Shown piece by piece: positions 28,179 to 36,098 of a stretch of DNA of 64,000 bases. The stretch lies in the NCBI RefSeq assembly GCF_010179735.1, contig NZ_JAAEEH010000001.1, positions 62,001-126,000 of the forward strand, given 5' to 3'. A program made the translations under genes and the position numbers. The notes beneath the pieces were generated by a model. That model had not been told where the DNA came from, searched no databases, and saw only the letters and a list, made by a program, of their open reading frames with translations. Every line of letters begins with the position of its first letter. The stretch's first letter is position 1. This stretch comes from Anaerotalea alkaliphila. Its GTDB lineage: Bacteria > Bacillota > Clostridia > Lachnospirales > Vallitaleaceae.

Positions 28179-28655
28179 TTGAACATCGCATTGTATTCTG
28201 CAACATTCCTGGCATTGGGGGCTTCCTTCCTCAAGGACAGGGGAAAAACGAAAAAGGCTTTGAAAAAGGCCTGGAAAGCTTTTGAAAACATACTTCCGGA
28301 GCTGCTGGTGGTGATCCTGTTGGTCGGCTTCGTTCTGGCTGTTGTGGACCATGCCATGATTTCCCGTGTTATCGGTGAAAGTTCCGGCTGGCTTGGGGTG
28401 CTGTTCGCAGCCATCATCGGTTCCATAACGCTGATCCCAGGATTTGTGGCATTTCCCACCGCAGCCATGCTGGTCCAGGGGGGAGCCGGCCTGATGCAGA
28501 TCGGCGCGTTCGTCTCCGCCCTGATGATGGTGGGAATCGTTACCATGCCGGTGGAAATCAAGTATTTCGGCAAGAAGGCAACCGTGCTCAGGAACCTGTT
28601 CGCATTCCTGTTCACCTTCATCGTAGCAATGGTCATCGGATGGGTGGTGGCCTGA
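28179..28655 (+). CDS. Half-size permease, YraQ/ArsP_1-like (first half)
   Basis: 158 residues from a TTG start at 28179 with CAGGTGG upstream. Four hydrophobic helices follow a basic N-terminal region (KDRGKTKKALKKAWKAFENILPELL). The segment PGFVAFPTAAMLVQGGAGLMQIGAFVSALMMVG resembles one half of the predicted permeases of the YraQ/UPF0718 group (PF03773). The next gene encodes a second four-to-five-helix protein of similar character, so the two probably form one transporter. The substrate is unknown. The gene starts about 115 bases after the tmRNA terminator. Confidence 0.7.
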   Translation: MNIALYSATFLALGASFLKDRGKTKKALKKAWKAFENILPELLVVILLVGFVLAVVDHAMISRVIGESSGWLGVLFAAIIGSITLIPGFVAFPTAAMLVQGGAGLMQIGAFVSALMMVGIVTMPVEIKYFGKKATVLRNLFAFLFTFIVAMVIGWVVA

Positions 28656-28656
28656 C

Positions 28657-29199
28657 ATGAGAAGGATTCTAATGAGATACAGGGCTTTTTTGGCTGCTTT
28701 GCTAGCTTTCGGCGTGCTGTTCCTTGTGAACAGGGAACTTGGGATGGAAGCGCTGGACATCACCACCTTCTCCTTGAAGGAGATGCTGATGGTCATCCCC
28801 CCCATCTTCGTGCTGCTGGGATTGCTGGACATGTGGGTGCCCAGGGAAACGATGGTCAGGTACATGGGCGAGGAATCCGGATTCAAGGGGGTCCTGCTGG
28901 CATTCCTGATCGGGTCTGCGGCTGCGGGACCGCTCTACGGTGCCTTTCCCGTCGCGGCGGTCTTCATGAAAAAAGGCGTGAAATTCAGCAACATACTGAT
29001 TTTCATAGGCGCCTGGTCCACGACCAAAATCCCCCTGCTGATCTTTGAAATGACGTCCCTTGGATTGCAGTTCGCATTGACCAGGCTTCTGGTCAACATC
29101 CCGGGAATCATCCTCATCGCCATGCTCCTATCCTCCTTCCTTTCCAAGAAGGAATTGGATACAATCTACGCTTCGGCGGAACAGTTGAATATGGGATAA
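28657..29199 (+). CDS. Half-size permease, YraQ/ArsP_1-like (second half)
   Basis: 180 residues, with about five membrane helices. The segment GSAAAGPLYGAFPVAAVFMKKGVKFSNILIFIGAWSTTKIPLLIFE has the same GxxPxxYxxFPxxxxxxxKG pattern as the first half and as full-length YraQ permeases. The ATG is 1 base after the upstream stop. A second ATG at 28672 has AGAAGGA at better spacing and may be the true start. The stop codon lies inside the terminator stem. Function beyond membrane transport cannot be stated. Confidence 0.7.
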   Translation: MRRILMRYRAFLAALLAFGVLFLVNRELGMEALDITTFSLKEMLMVIPPIFVLLGLLDMWVPRETMVRYMGEESGFKGVLLAFLIGSAAAGPLYGAFPVAAVFMKKGVKFSNILIFIGAWSTTKIPLLIFEMTSLGLQFALTRLLVNIPGIILIAMLLSSFLSKKELDTIYASAEQLNMG

Positions 29200-29234
29200 A
29201 AGAACGCGTGCCGAGGCACGCGTTCTTTTATCCC
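29193..29234 (+). terminator. Terminator overlapping the permease stop codon
   Basis: A 20-bp perfect inverted repeat (29193-29212, 29215-29234), with TTCTTTTAT in the 3' arm. The TAA stop of the second permease half (29197-29199) is part of the stem. Confidence 0.85.
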
Positions 29235-29252
29235 GGAGCTCTCTGCAAATGT

Positions 29253-29281
29253 TTGACAAATCCCCTAATTGTTGGTAAACT
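29253..29281 (+). promoter_or_regulatory. Promoter of the first uspA gene
   Basis: TTGACA (29253-29258), 17-bp spacer, TAAACT (29276-29281). Confidence 0.8.
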
Positions 29282-29338
29282 TAGGACAAGAAGATGCAGT
29301 TGTGTGATTTTTGCTGCTGTTGGATTGGGAGGTGTATT

Positions 29339-30220
29339 ATGTTCAAACGTGTGGTCATCGCTACGGATTTGTCTCCCCAGGCGGATGCTCTGGTGAACTG
29401 CATGGGAAACATGCGGGAATTCGGCATGGAGGAGTGTTTGCTGGTCCAATGCCTGCATACCATGGAAAGCTACGTGGATGTGATTCTCAGCATGAAGACC
29501 CATCTTCTGAAAAACCTGAAGGCCCAGGAGAACGTCCTGAAAGGCATGGGTTATCGGGTGGAAAGCCGATTGGTGGTGGGATCCCCCCGGGTCGAATTGA
29601 ACAAGATTGCGGAAAAGGAAGAGTACGACCTGATAGTCGTGGGAGCCGAGAAACAGAGCCTGACCGGAGGCAGTCCCTTGAGCACCAACGCCTACGAACT
29701 CCTCCACCACATGGCCAAACCGGTATTGCTTGTACGCATGGCAGAAGAAGAGCGGGAGGAAGGCTCCAAAACCTGGAGCATCGGTTGCGGCTTGGAGGGG
29801 CCGATCCTCTTCCCGACGGATTTTTCCGTCAATGCTGGACAGGCCTTCCAGTATCTGCAGGAAATGGTGCGGAGGGGAGCGAAAAAAATCACCCTGCTGC
29901 ATGTGCAGGATGAGGGAAGGATCTACCCCTATCTGGTGGAGCAGCTGGTGGACTTCAACGAGACGGACAGGCAGCGCCTGGAAGAGATGAAGGAAACGCT
30001 CCTGTCCCATGGGGATGCGGAAGTGGAGACCATGTTGGTCTATGGATATCCCAATGGGGAAATACCCAAAGCCATCCAGGAGAAGGGTGCGGGGCTGGTG
30101 GTCATGGGAAGCCAAGGGAGAGGGGTCCTTTCGGAGTTCCTCCTGGGCAGCGTGAGTCAAAACATCGCCCGCCACGGAAACGCATCGGTGCTGCTGATTC
30201 CTGTCCATCAGGAGGGGTAG
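29339..30220 (+). CDS. Tandem-domain universal stress protein (UspA family)
   Basis: 293 residues made of two UspA domains (about 1-140 and 155-293). Domain 1 starts MFKRVVIATDLSPQADALV; domain 2 starts GPILFPTDFSVNAGQAF and ends with the ATP-binding pattern GSQGRGVLSEFLLGSVSQNIARH. Domain 1 has a weaker nucleotide loop (GAEKQSLTGG). Tandem Usp proteins form intramolecular dimers. The role is general stress or ATP-linked signalling and cannot be narrowed. A paralogue lies at 46740-47612. A terminator separates it from the Ca2+ ATPase gene. Confidence 0.9.
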   Translation: MFKRVVIATDLSPQADALVNCMGNMREFGMEECLLVQCLHTMESYVDVILSMKTHLLKNLKAQENVLKGMGYRVESRLVVGSPRVELNKIAEKEEYDLIVVGAEKQSLTGGSPLSTNAYELLHHMAKPVLLVRMAEEEREEGSKTWSIGCGLEGPILFPTDFSVNAGQAFQYLQEMVRRGAKKITLLHVQDEGRIYPYLVEQLVDFNETDRQRLEEMKETLLSHGDAEVETMLVYGYPNGEIPKAIQEKGAGLVVMGSQGRGVLSEFLLGSVSQNIARHGNASVLLIPVHQEG

Positions 30221-30231
30221 CGGACAAGAAG

Positions 30232-30264
30232 GAGGCCTTCCCAGGCGGGGGAGGCCTCTTGTTG
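30232..30264 (+). terminator. Terminator after the first uspA gene
   Basis: GAGGCCT (30232-30238) pairs with AGGCCTC (30252-30258), followed by TTGTTG. The T-tract is weak. Confidence 0.5.
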
Positions 30265-30321
30265 ATGTGTACATGGGATGGTTCGAAAGATGGTCCGGTT
30301 GACGGGTGGGAGGTGAATGGA

Positions 30322-32889
30322 ATGGGCGGGGGTTTTCATGGAAAGACCATCGGAGATTTGGAAGCGGCCTTCTCCACGGACCGGAGCCGGGGATTGGGAG
30401 ACGGCCAGGTGTGCTCCGCAAGGGACACCTATGGCTGGAACAAGCTGTTGGAGACGGAGGGAAGGAAACTGCACCAAATGGTCCTGGAACAGCTGGGGGA
30501 TGTCCTGATCCTGCTCCTGCTGGCCGCCAGCGTCCTATCCTATCTTGTGGGGGAAAAGGTGGATGCGATGGTGATTGTGGCCATCGTCGTGTTGAACACG
30601 GTCCTGGGTGTCGTGCAGGAACGAAAGGCGGGCAAGGCGCTGGAGGAATTGAAGAGGATGGCGGCCCCCAAAGCCAAGGTGGTCCGCGGGGGTGAACTTT
30701 CCATGGTGGAAGCGGCGGAACTGGTGCCGGGGGACCTGGTGGTGCTGGAAACCGGCGACTATGTGCCGGCAGACCTGCGGGTAACGGAATCGGTGCTGCT
30801 GGAAATCGACGAATCCGCTTTGACCGGGGAGTCCGCCCCTGCACCGAAAGAGGAAGGATTGCTGCAGGAAAAAGACCTGCCGGTAGGGGACCGGTCGAAC
30901 ATGGCCCACATGGGAACCGTAGTGAGCTATGGACGGGGAAAGGGAATCGTGGTGGCTGTGGGGATGGAGACGGAAATCGGGAAAATCGCCACCTTGCTGA
31001 ATGAAACCGTGGAAGAGAAGACTCCGCTGCAACTGAAGCTGGCCCGGCTGGGCAGGATGATCGGTGCCCTCTGCGTGCTGGTGTGCATGGTGATCCTGTG
31101 GATCGGCATCTACCGGCAGCTGCCTCTCCTGGAAGTCTTCATGACCGCGGTGGCGCTGGCGGTGGCCGCCATTCCGGAAGGGCTTCCCGCAGTGGTGGCG
31201 GTGGTCCTTGCGATAGGAGTCACCAGGATGGTTTCCCAGAACGCCATCATGAAGAATCTGGGCGCGGTGGAGACCCTGGGAGCGACCACGGTCATCTGTT
31301 CCGACAAGACGGGCACACTGACACAGAATTCCATGACCGTGCGCCAGGTACAAGGAAGCAGGGAGCTCCTGCTGCTGGCGGGCGTGCTCTGCAACGACGC
31401 CCAGATCAGGGAAGGGAAAGTGGTCGGAGACCCTACGGAAGGGGCGCTCCTGACCGCAGGCGCCAAAGAAGGGCTGGACAGGGACCGGCTCCACAGCCTT
31501 TATCCCAGGCAGGGGGAAATCCCTTTCGACGGGAAAAGGAAGATGATGAGCACGCTGCACAGGATGGAAGAAGGGTGGAGGATGTACACCAAAGGAGCAC
31601 CGGACCTGCTGGTGGACGGTTGCGACAGGATCCAAACCCCTCAGGGAATCCGACCGCTGGCGGCAGCGGACAGGGAGGAAATCCTTGCGGACAGCCATGC
31701 CTATGCGGAACAGGCCCTGCGGGTCCTGGGGTTCGCCATGAAGGACTTGGGGGAAAAGGAGGAAATGGAAGGGGGGGAAACCGGCATGGTATTCCTGGGA
31801 TTGGTGGGGATGATGGATCCGCCCAGGAAGGAAGCCAAAGAAGCGGTGGAAATCTGCCGGAGGGCAGGCATCCGTCCGGTGATGATCACGGGCGACCATA
31901 TCGCCACCGCCTGTGCCATCGGCAAGGAATTGGGTATCCTGGTGGAAGGCAATCTAGCCATGGACGGGAAGACCCTGGACGGTATGGACCAGGTAGCGCT
32001 GGAGGGGGCCGTCCGGTCGGTGGGGGTCTTCGCACGGGTTTCGCCGGAGCACAAGGTTCGGATCGTGGACGCCCTCAAGGCCAACGGGGAGATTGTGGCC
32101 ATGACCGGCGACGGTGTAAACGATGCACCGGCATTGAAACGCGCGGACATTGGAATCGCAATGGGAATCACGGGCACGGATGTGACGAAGGAGGCCGCGG
32201 ACATGATCCTGACCGACGACAACTTCTCCAGCATCGTTTCCGCCGTGGGGGAAGGAAGGGTGATCTACAGCAACATCCGGAAATTCGTAGGCTTCCTGCT
32301 CTCCTGCAACATCGGTGAAATCTTGATCATCCTGGTGGCCATGCTGGCGGGATGGCCGGTCCCCCTTTTGCCCATCCAGTTGCTCTGGATCAACCTCATT
32401 ACGGACTCCCTGCCGGCCTTCGCACTGGGACTGGAGAAGAAGGAGGCGGGCGTCATGGACCAGGCGCCTAGGGAACCGGATGTCCCCATCGTGGACAGGG
32501 CCATGGGCCTGTCCATCCTCGTGCAGAGCCTGGTCCTGCCCCTGGGCGCCCTGGGCGCCTACCGGTTGGGAACGGATCTGGACGGGGTGGGGTACGGCAG
32601 GACCCTCTGTTTTGCAACCCTGATCCTTGGGGAGATGTTCCGGGCCTATTCCGCCCGTTCCGAGCATGCGTTCCTGCATAGGATGCGCCCCCTGGAGAAC
32701 CGTTACCTGAACGGATCCGTAGCGGCGGCTTCCACGCTTCTGTTGGCTGTCGTCTATATCCCGGTCCTGCAGCCGCTCTTCGGCACAAGGCCCATCGGTG
32801 CGGTCCACTGGCTATGGGTGCTTGCCCTGGCACTGCTTCCGCTGACCGCAGGGGAGGTGTCGAAAAACTGGAAGGGAAAGCCCCTTTGA
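30322..32889 (+). CDS. P-type calcium-transporting ATPase (P2A-like)
   Basis: 855 residues. LTGESAP is the actuator-domain motif, Asp328 in CSDKTGTLTQNS is phosphorylated, and the hinge is TGDGVNDAPALKRADIGIAMG. Calcium-site residues match SERCA-type pumps: VAAIPEGLPAVV (M4 Glu), FLLSCNIGEILI (M5 Asn and Glu) and NLITDSLPAFALGLE (M6 Asn, Thr, Asp). The N-terminal cation-ATPase domain is present (about 5-60). ATG 30322 is chosen because GGGAGG stands 8 bases upstream. It follows a stress-protein gene. Ca2+ export is the likely role; Mn2+ or other divalent ions cannot be excluded. Confidence 0.9.
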   Translation: MGGGFHGKTIGDLEAAFSTDRSRGLGDGQVCSARDTYGWNKLLETEGRKLHQMVLEQLGDVLILLLLAASVLSYLVGEKVDAMVIVAIVVLNTVLGVVQERKAGKALEELKRMAAPKAKVVRGGELSMVEAAELVPGDLVVLETGDYVPADLRVTESVLLEIDESALTGESAPAPKEEGLLQEKDLPVGDRSNMAHMGTVVSYGRGKGIVVAVGMETEIGKIATLLNETVEEKTPLQLKLARLGRMIGALCVLVCMVILWIGIYRQLPLLEVFMTAVALAVAAIPEGLPAVVAVVLAIGVTRMVSQNAIMKNLGAVETLGATTVICSDKTGTLTQNSMTVRQVQGSRELLLLAGVLCNDAQIREGKVVGDPTEGALLTAGAKEGLDRDRLHSLYPRQGEIPFDGKRKMMSTLHRMEEGWRMYTKGAPDLLVDGCDRIQTPQGIRPLAAADREEILADSHAYAEQALRVLGFAMKDLGEKEEMEGGETGMVFLGLVGMMDPPRKEAKEAVEICRRAGIRPVMITGDHIATACAIGKELGILVEGNLAMDGKTLDGMDQVALEGAVRSVGVFARVSPEHKVRIVDALKANGEIVAMTGDGVNDAPALKRADIGIAMGITGTDVTKEAADMILTDDNFSSIVSAVGEGRVIYSNIRKFVGFLLSCNIGEILIILVAMLAGWPVPLLPIQLLWINLITDSLPAFALGLEKKEAGVMDQAPREPDVPIVDRAMGLSILVQSLVLPLGALGAYRLGTDLDGVGYGRTLCFATLILGEMFRAYSARSEHAFLHRMRPLENRYLNGSVAAASTLLLAVVYIPVLQPLFGTRPIGAVHWLWVLALALLPLTAGEVSKNWKGKPL

Positions 32890-32922
32890 TGGGAAACGTC
32901 TGAGGCCGCGGAGAGATCCATC

Positions 32923-32951
32923 TTGTGCAATCCGGAAAAACGGTGTAGAAT
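32923..32951 (+). promoter_or_regulatory. Promoter of the FadR-family regulator
   Basis: TTGTGC (32923-32928), 17-bp spacer, TAGAAT (32946-32951). Confidence 0.6.
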
Positions 32952-32991
32952 GTAGCAAGACCAGCAATAGAAGAGAGGAACGTAGAAAACC

Positions 32992-33681
32992 ATGTACGAC
33001 AAGAACCTGTTGTCCCAGAAAGTGGCAGAGGACATCCGAAGGATGATCAAGGAAAAGGAGCTGAAAGCCGGGGACAAGCTTCCCAATGAACTGGAGCTGA
33101 CAGCATCCCTGAATGTGAGCAGATCCACCGTAAGGGAGGCCATCAAGATCCTGGTTTCCACCAATGTATTGGAAGTCCGCAGAGGCAAGGGCACCTATGT
33201 GACAAGCAAGCCTGGGTTGGTGAAAGATCCGTTGGGGGTGTCCCTGATGGAGAAGGCGAACCTGATGCAGCATCTTTTCGAAAGCAGGCTGATCATGGAG
33301 CCGGAGATCGCCGCCTTGGCCGCCCAAAGGGTCACCCCCCAAGACAGGGAGAAGCTGAAGAAGGCCTATGCCAAAGTCAGTGATGACATCTCCCAGAAGC
33401 TGGACCATACGGTCCATGACATCGCCTTCCACAATGAAATCGCCAAGAGCGCCCACAATCCGGTAATCCGGAGGATCCTGCCCATCATCAATGAGGGGAT
33501 TCGTGCCGGCTATGCGGAAACCAAGGACCTTCCGGAGAGCACGGAAATGGTGCTGAAACATCATGCGGACATTCTGGAGGCCATCCTGGAAGGGAATCCC
33601 GATAAGGCCAAGGAAGCCATGCGCAGCCACATCCAGTACGGCCTTTCCCAGGTCATGGACCACCAGGAAAAGGAAGAATGA
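32992..33681 (+). CDS. GntR/FadR-subfamily transcriptional regulator
   Basis: 229 residues. A winged helix-turn-helix (KLPNELELTASLNVSRSTVREAIKILVSTNVLEVRRGKGTYV, split here into about 25-65) and a C-terminal FCD-type ligand domain of seven helices follow (FHNEIAKSAHNPVI, HHADILEAILEGNPDKAKEAMRSH). FCD regulators commonly sense sugar acids. The next genes, KDPG aldolase and KDG kinase, suggest it responds to 2-keto-3-deoxygluconate or a related hexuronate intermediate (inference). A perfect TGTCAGACA palindrome lies at the downstream promoter. Confidence 0.85.
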   Translation: MYDKNLLSQKVAEDIRRMIKEKELKAGDKLPNELELTASLNVSRSTVREAIKILVSTNVLEVRRGKGTYVTSKPGLVKDPLGVSLMEKANLMQHLFESRLIMEPEIAALAAQRVTPQDREKLKKAYAKVSDDISQKLDHTVHDIAFHNEIAKSAHNPVIRRILPIINEGIRAGYAETKDLPESTEMVLKHHADILEAILEGNPDKAKEAMRSHIQYGLSQVMDHQEKEE

Positions 33682-33709
33682 AAAAATGGTGTAAATTTGA
33701 GGTTACCCC

Positions 33710-33738
33710 TTGACTTTCAGAAAGAACAAGGGTATTAT
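33710..33738 (+). promoter_or_regulatory. Promoter of eda-kdgK
   Basis: TTGACT (33710-33715), 17-bp spacer, TATTAT (33733-33738). Predicted start near 33745. Confidence 0.75.
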
Positions 33739-33750
33739 ATCAGTATTAGA

Positions 33751-33759
33751 TGTCAGACA
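33751..33759 (+). promoter_or_regulatory. Candidate FadR-type operator
   Basis: TGTCAGACA, a 9-bp perfect palindrome just downstream of the predicted start point. FadR-subfamily sites have the form TnGTnnnACnA or close variants. Confidence 0.5.
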
Positions 33760-33792
33760 ACAGTCAACAACAGTACAGGGAGGAAACAAGGG

Positions 33793-34446
33793 ATGAAAAA
33801 GCATGAAACGATCGCCAGGATTCTGGAAAGCGGTGTTGTGGCGGTGATCCGCGCGGAGTCCAAAGAAGAGGGCCTCAAAGTCATCGAGGCCGTACGCAAG
33901 GGTGGCATCAAGGCGCTTGAGATCACCATGACCGTACCGGGAGCGGTGGACATCATCAAGGAACTGGTGGAAGCCTACAAGGGGGAAGACTTGGTCATCG
34001 GAGCGGGAACCGTTCTGGACAGCGAGACAGCCCGCGCATGCATCCTGGCCGGAGCGGAATACATTGTAAGCCCCAGCTTCGATGAAGGCACCGTGAAGCT
34101 TTGCAACCGTTACAGCATCCCTGTCATGCCTGGCGTCATGACCCCTAGAGAAGCGGTGGAAGCCCTGGAAATGGGTGTGGACGTCTTGAAGGTGTTCCCA
34201 GGAAACGCTTTCGGACCCTCCATCATCAGCGCATTCCGTGGTCCCCTTCCCCAAGGCAACTACATGCCCACTGGCGGCGTGGACCTCTCCAACGTGAAGG
34301 ACTGGATCAATGCCGGGGCTGTGGCTGTAGGCGTGGGAAGTGTCCTGACCAAGGGAGCGGAAAGCGGAGACTTTGAAAGGGTCGCCCAGACGGCCGCACA
34401 GTTTGTGGAAGAAGTGGCCAAAGCCAGAGCCGCAAAGAAACAATAG
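33793..34446 (+). CDS. eda: Bifunctional 4-hydroxy-2-oxoglutarate / KDPG aldolase
   Basis: 217 residues. Lys133 in DVLKVFPG is the Schiff-base lysine and aligns in number with that of the E. coli enzyme. GVVAVIRAES at the N-terminus holds the catalytic Glu/Arg region; GAGTVLD and PTGGVDLSNV are further family segments. It cleaves 2-keto-3-deoxy-6-phosphogluconate to pyruvate and glyceraldehyde 3-phosphate. ATG 33793 follows GGGAGGAAAC. It precedes kdgK by about 30 bases; together they convert KDG to central metabolites. Confidence 0.93.
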   Translation: MKKHETIARILESGVVAVIRAESKEEGLKVIEAVRKGGIKALEITMTVPGAVDIIKELVEAYKGEDLVIGAGTVLDSETARACILAGAEYIVSPSFDEGTVKLCNRYSIPVMPGVMTPREAVEALEMGVDVLKVFPGNAFGPSIISAFRGPLPQGNYMPTGGVDLSNVKDWINAGAVAVGVGSVLTKGAESGDFERVAQTAAQFVEEVAKARAAKKQ

Positions 34447-34475
34447 ATCCCATCATACCATTGGAGGTTCCTAAG

Positions 34476-35498
34476 ATGAAAAAAATCGTTACCATGGGCG
34501 AAATCATGCTGCGTCTGTCCACCCCAGGTCACCAGCGCTTTGTGCAGGCAGAATCCTTTGACGTGATTTATGGAGGAGGAGAAGCCAATGTCGCCGTTTC
34601 CTTGGCCAACTATGGCCTTGACCCTTACTTCGTGAGCAAGCTGCCGGACAACCCCATCGGGCAGAGCGCCATCAACCATTTGAGAAAATTCGGGGTCAAC
34701 ACGGATTACGTCGCCAGAGGCGGGGAACGTGTGGGCATCTACTACCTGGAGACGGGAGCATCCATGCGCGCCTCCACAGTCGTCTACGACAGGGCCCATT
34801 CCTCCATTTCGGAAGCTGTCCTGGAGGATTTCGACTTCGATGCGATCTTCAAGGACGCGGAGTGGTTCCACTTCACAGGCATCACCCCCGCATTGGGTGA
34901 AAACGGAGCGAAAATCACCGAAGCGGCGCTGAAGGCGGCCAAGAGGCACAATGTGACCGTAAGCGTGGACCTGAACTACAGGAAGAAGCTTTGGACTCCG
35001 GAGCAGGCGCAAAAAGTGATGACAGGCCTCATGCAGTATGTGGATGTCTGCATCGGAAACGAAGAGGATGCGGAAAAGGTGCTGGGATTCAAGCCCGGGG
35101 ACAGCGATGTCACCAAAGGCGAATTGGAAATCGACGCCTACAAGGACATCTTCAAGCGGATGAAAGAGACCTTCGGATTCAAGTATGTGGTCACTACCCT
35201 TCGGGAAAGCCACAGCGCTTCCGACAACGGATGGTCCGCCCTCATCTACAACGGCGAGGAATTCTACCAGTCCAAGAAGTATGAAATCCGCATCGTGGAC
35301 AGGGTCGGTGGAGGGGACTCCTTTGCGGGAGGCCTGATCTATGGACTGGCCACATCGGACGATTTCAAACACGCCCTGGAGTTCGCAGTGGGCGCATCCG
35401 CACTGAAGCACACCATCTTCGGGGACGCCAACCTGGTCACCGTAGCCGAAGTGGAAGCCCTGATCCAAGGGGACGCATCCGGCCGGGTGCAAAGATAA
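34476..35498 (+). CDS. kdgK: 2-dehydro-3-deoxygluconokinase (PfkB family)
   Basis: 340 residues. N-terminal GEIMLRLS..HQRFVQAESFDVIYGGGEANVAVSLA and C-terminal GGGDSFAGGLIYGL (PfkB signature, with the catalytic Asp) are visible. It phosphorylates KDG to KDPG, the substrate of the aldolase encoded just before it. Specificity is inferred from this pairing, since other PfkB sugar kinases share the motifs. ATG 34476 has GGAGG 8 bases upstream. The operon ends at a strong terminator. Confidence 0.9.
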   Translation: MKKIVTMGEIMLRLSTPGHQRFVQAESFDVIYGGGEANVAVSLANYGLDPYFVSKLPDNPIGQSAINHLRKFGVNTDYVARGGERVGIYYLETGASMRASTVVYDRAHSSISEAVLEDFDFDAIFKDAEWFHFTGITPALGENGAKITEAALKAAKRHNVTVSVDLNYRKKLWTPEQAQKVMTGLMQYVDVCIGNEEDAEKVLGFKPGDSDVTKGELEIDAYKDIFKRMKETFGFKYVVTTLRESHSASDNGWSALIYNGEEFYQSKKYEIRIVDRVGGGDSFAGGLIYGLATSDDFKHALEFAVGASALKHTIFGDANLVTVAEVEALIQGDASGRVQR

Positions 35499-35528
35499 CA
35501 CCAGCCAACCATATGCATCACCGATAGA

Positions 35529-35545
35529 CTACCTACCTACCTACC
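35529..35545 (+). repeat. Short tandem repeat (CTAC)4
   Basis: Four CTAC units plus one C in the spacer after kdgK. A slippage-prone microsatellite with no clear function. Confidence 0.8.
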
Positions 35546-35564
35546 CTGTCTCCTCCTGGAGATG

Positions 35565-35600
35565 AAAAGGCAACCTTTACCTGGGTTGCCTTTTGAATTT
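35565..35600 (+). terminator. Terminator of eda-kdgK
   Basis: An 11-bp stem AAAAGGCAACC (35565-35575) with GGTTGCCTTTT (35584-35594), then GAATTT. Confidence 0.85.
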
Positions 35601-35622
35601 GCAAAGGAAAGTCGGACCAAGC

Positions 35623-35652
35623 TTAACAACCCCCGGCCTGCTATGGTATAAT
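35623..35652 (+). promoter_or_regulatory. Promoter of DUF302 gene
   Basis: TTAACA (35623-35628), 18-bp spacer, TATAAT (35647-35652). Confidence 0.7.
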
Positions 35653-35681
35653 CTTCTTATGCCATTGAAGGGAGGAACAGC

Positions 35682-36065
35682 ATGGAAATCATATATGAAG
35701 TGGAAAAGGACATGTCCGTAGCGGAGGCTGCGGACAGGGTCAAGGAGGCCCTTGCGGCGGTGCAGTTCGGCGTGCTTTGGGAATTGAATTTCAAGGAGAA
35801 GCTGGCGGAGAAGGGATTGGATTTCGACAGGGATTTTCTGGTCATGGAGGTCTGCAATCCCAAAAAGGCCAAGACGGTTCTGGACACCACCATCAGGGCA
35901 GGCTATTTCCTGCCCTGCAAAGTGGCGGTCTATGAGAAGGACGGGAAAGCCGTTGTGGGAATGGCAAGGCCGACGGTGCTGATCAGGGCATTGGAGGTGG
36001 AGGCGCTTGTCTCCCTGGCCGCAGAAGTGGAGGCCGACCTGCGCCAAGCCATCGACAGCATCTAG
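35682..36065 (+). CDS. DUF302 domain protein
   Basis: 127 residues, a single DUF302 domain. FGVLWELNFKEKL, MEVCNPKKAKTVLDT and GYFLPCKVAVYEKDGKAVVGMARP match the family pattern. The fold is alpha/beta and often binds small ligands or metals; no reaction is assigned. Cys59-like and Cys79-like cysteines in VCNP and LPCK are the family's conserved pair. It has its own promoter and a GGGAGGAAC site, and lies 33 bases before the sulfhydrylase gene, so the two may be cotranscribed. Confidence 0.85.
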   Translation: MEIIYEVEKDMSVAEAADRVKEALAAVQFGVLWELNFKEKLAEKGLDFDRDFLVMEVCNPKKAKTVLDTTIRAGYFLPCKVAVYEKDGKAVVGMARPTVLIRALEVEALVSLAAEVEADLRQAIDSI

Positions 36066-36098
36066 GGAAGCAGGAAATACGACAACCAGGAGGAACAG

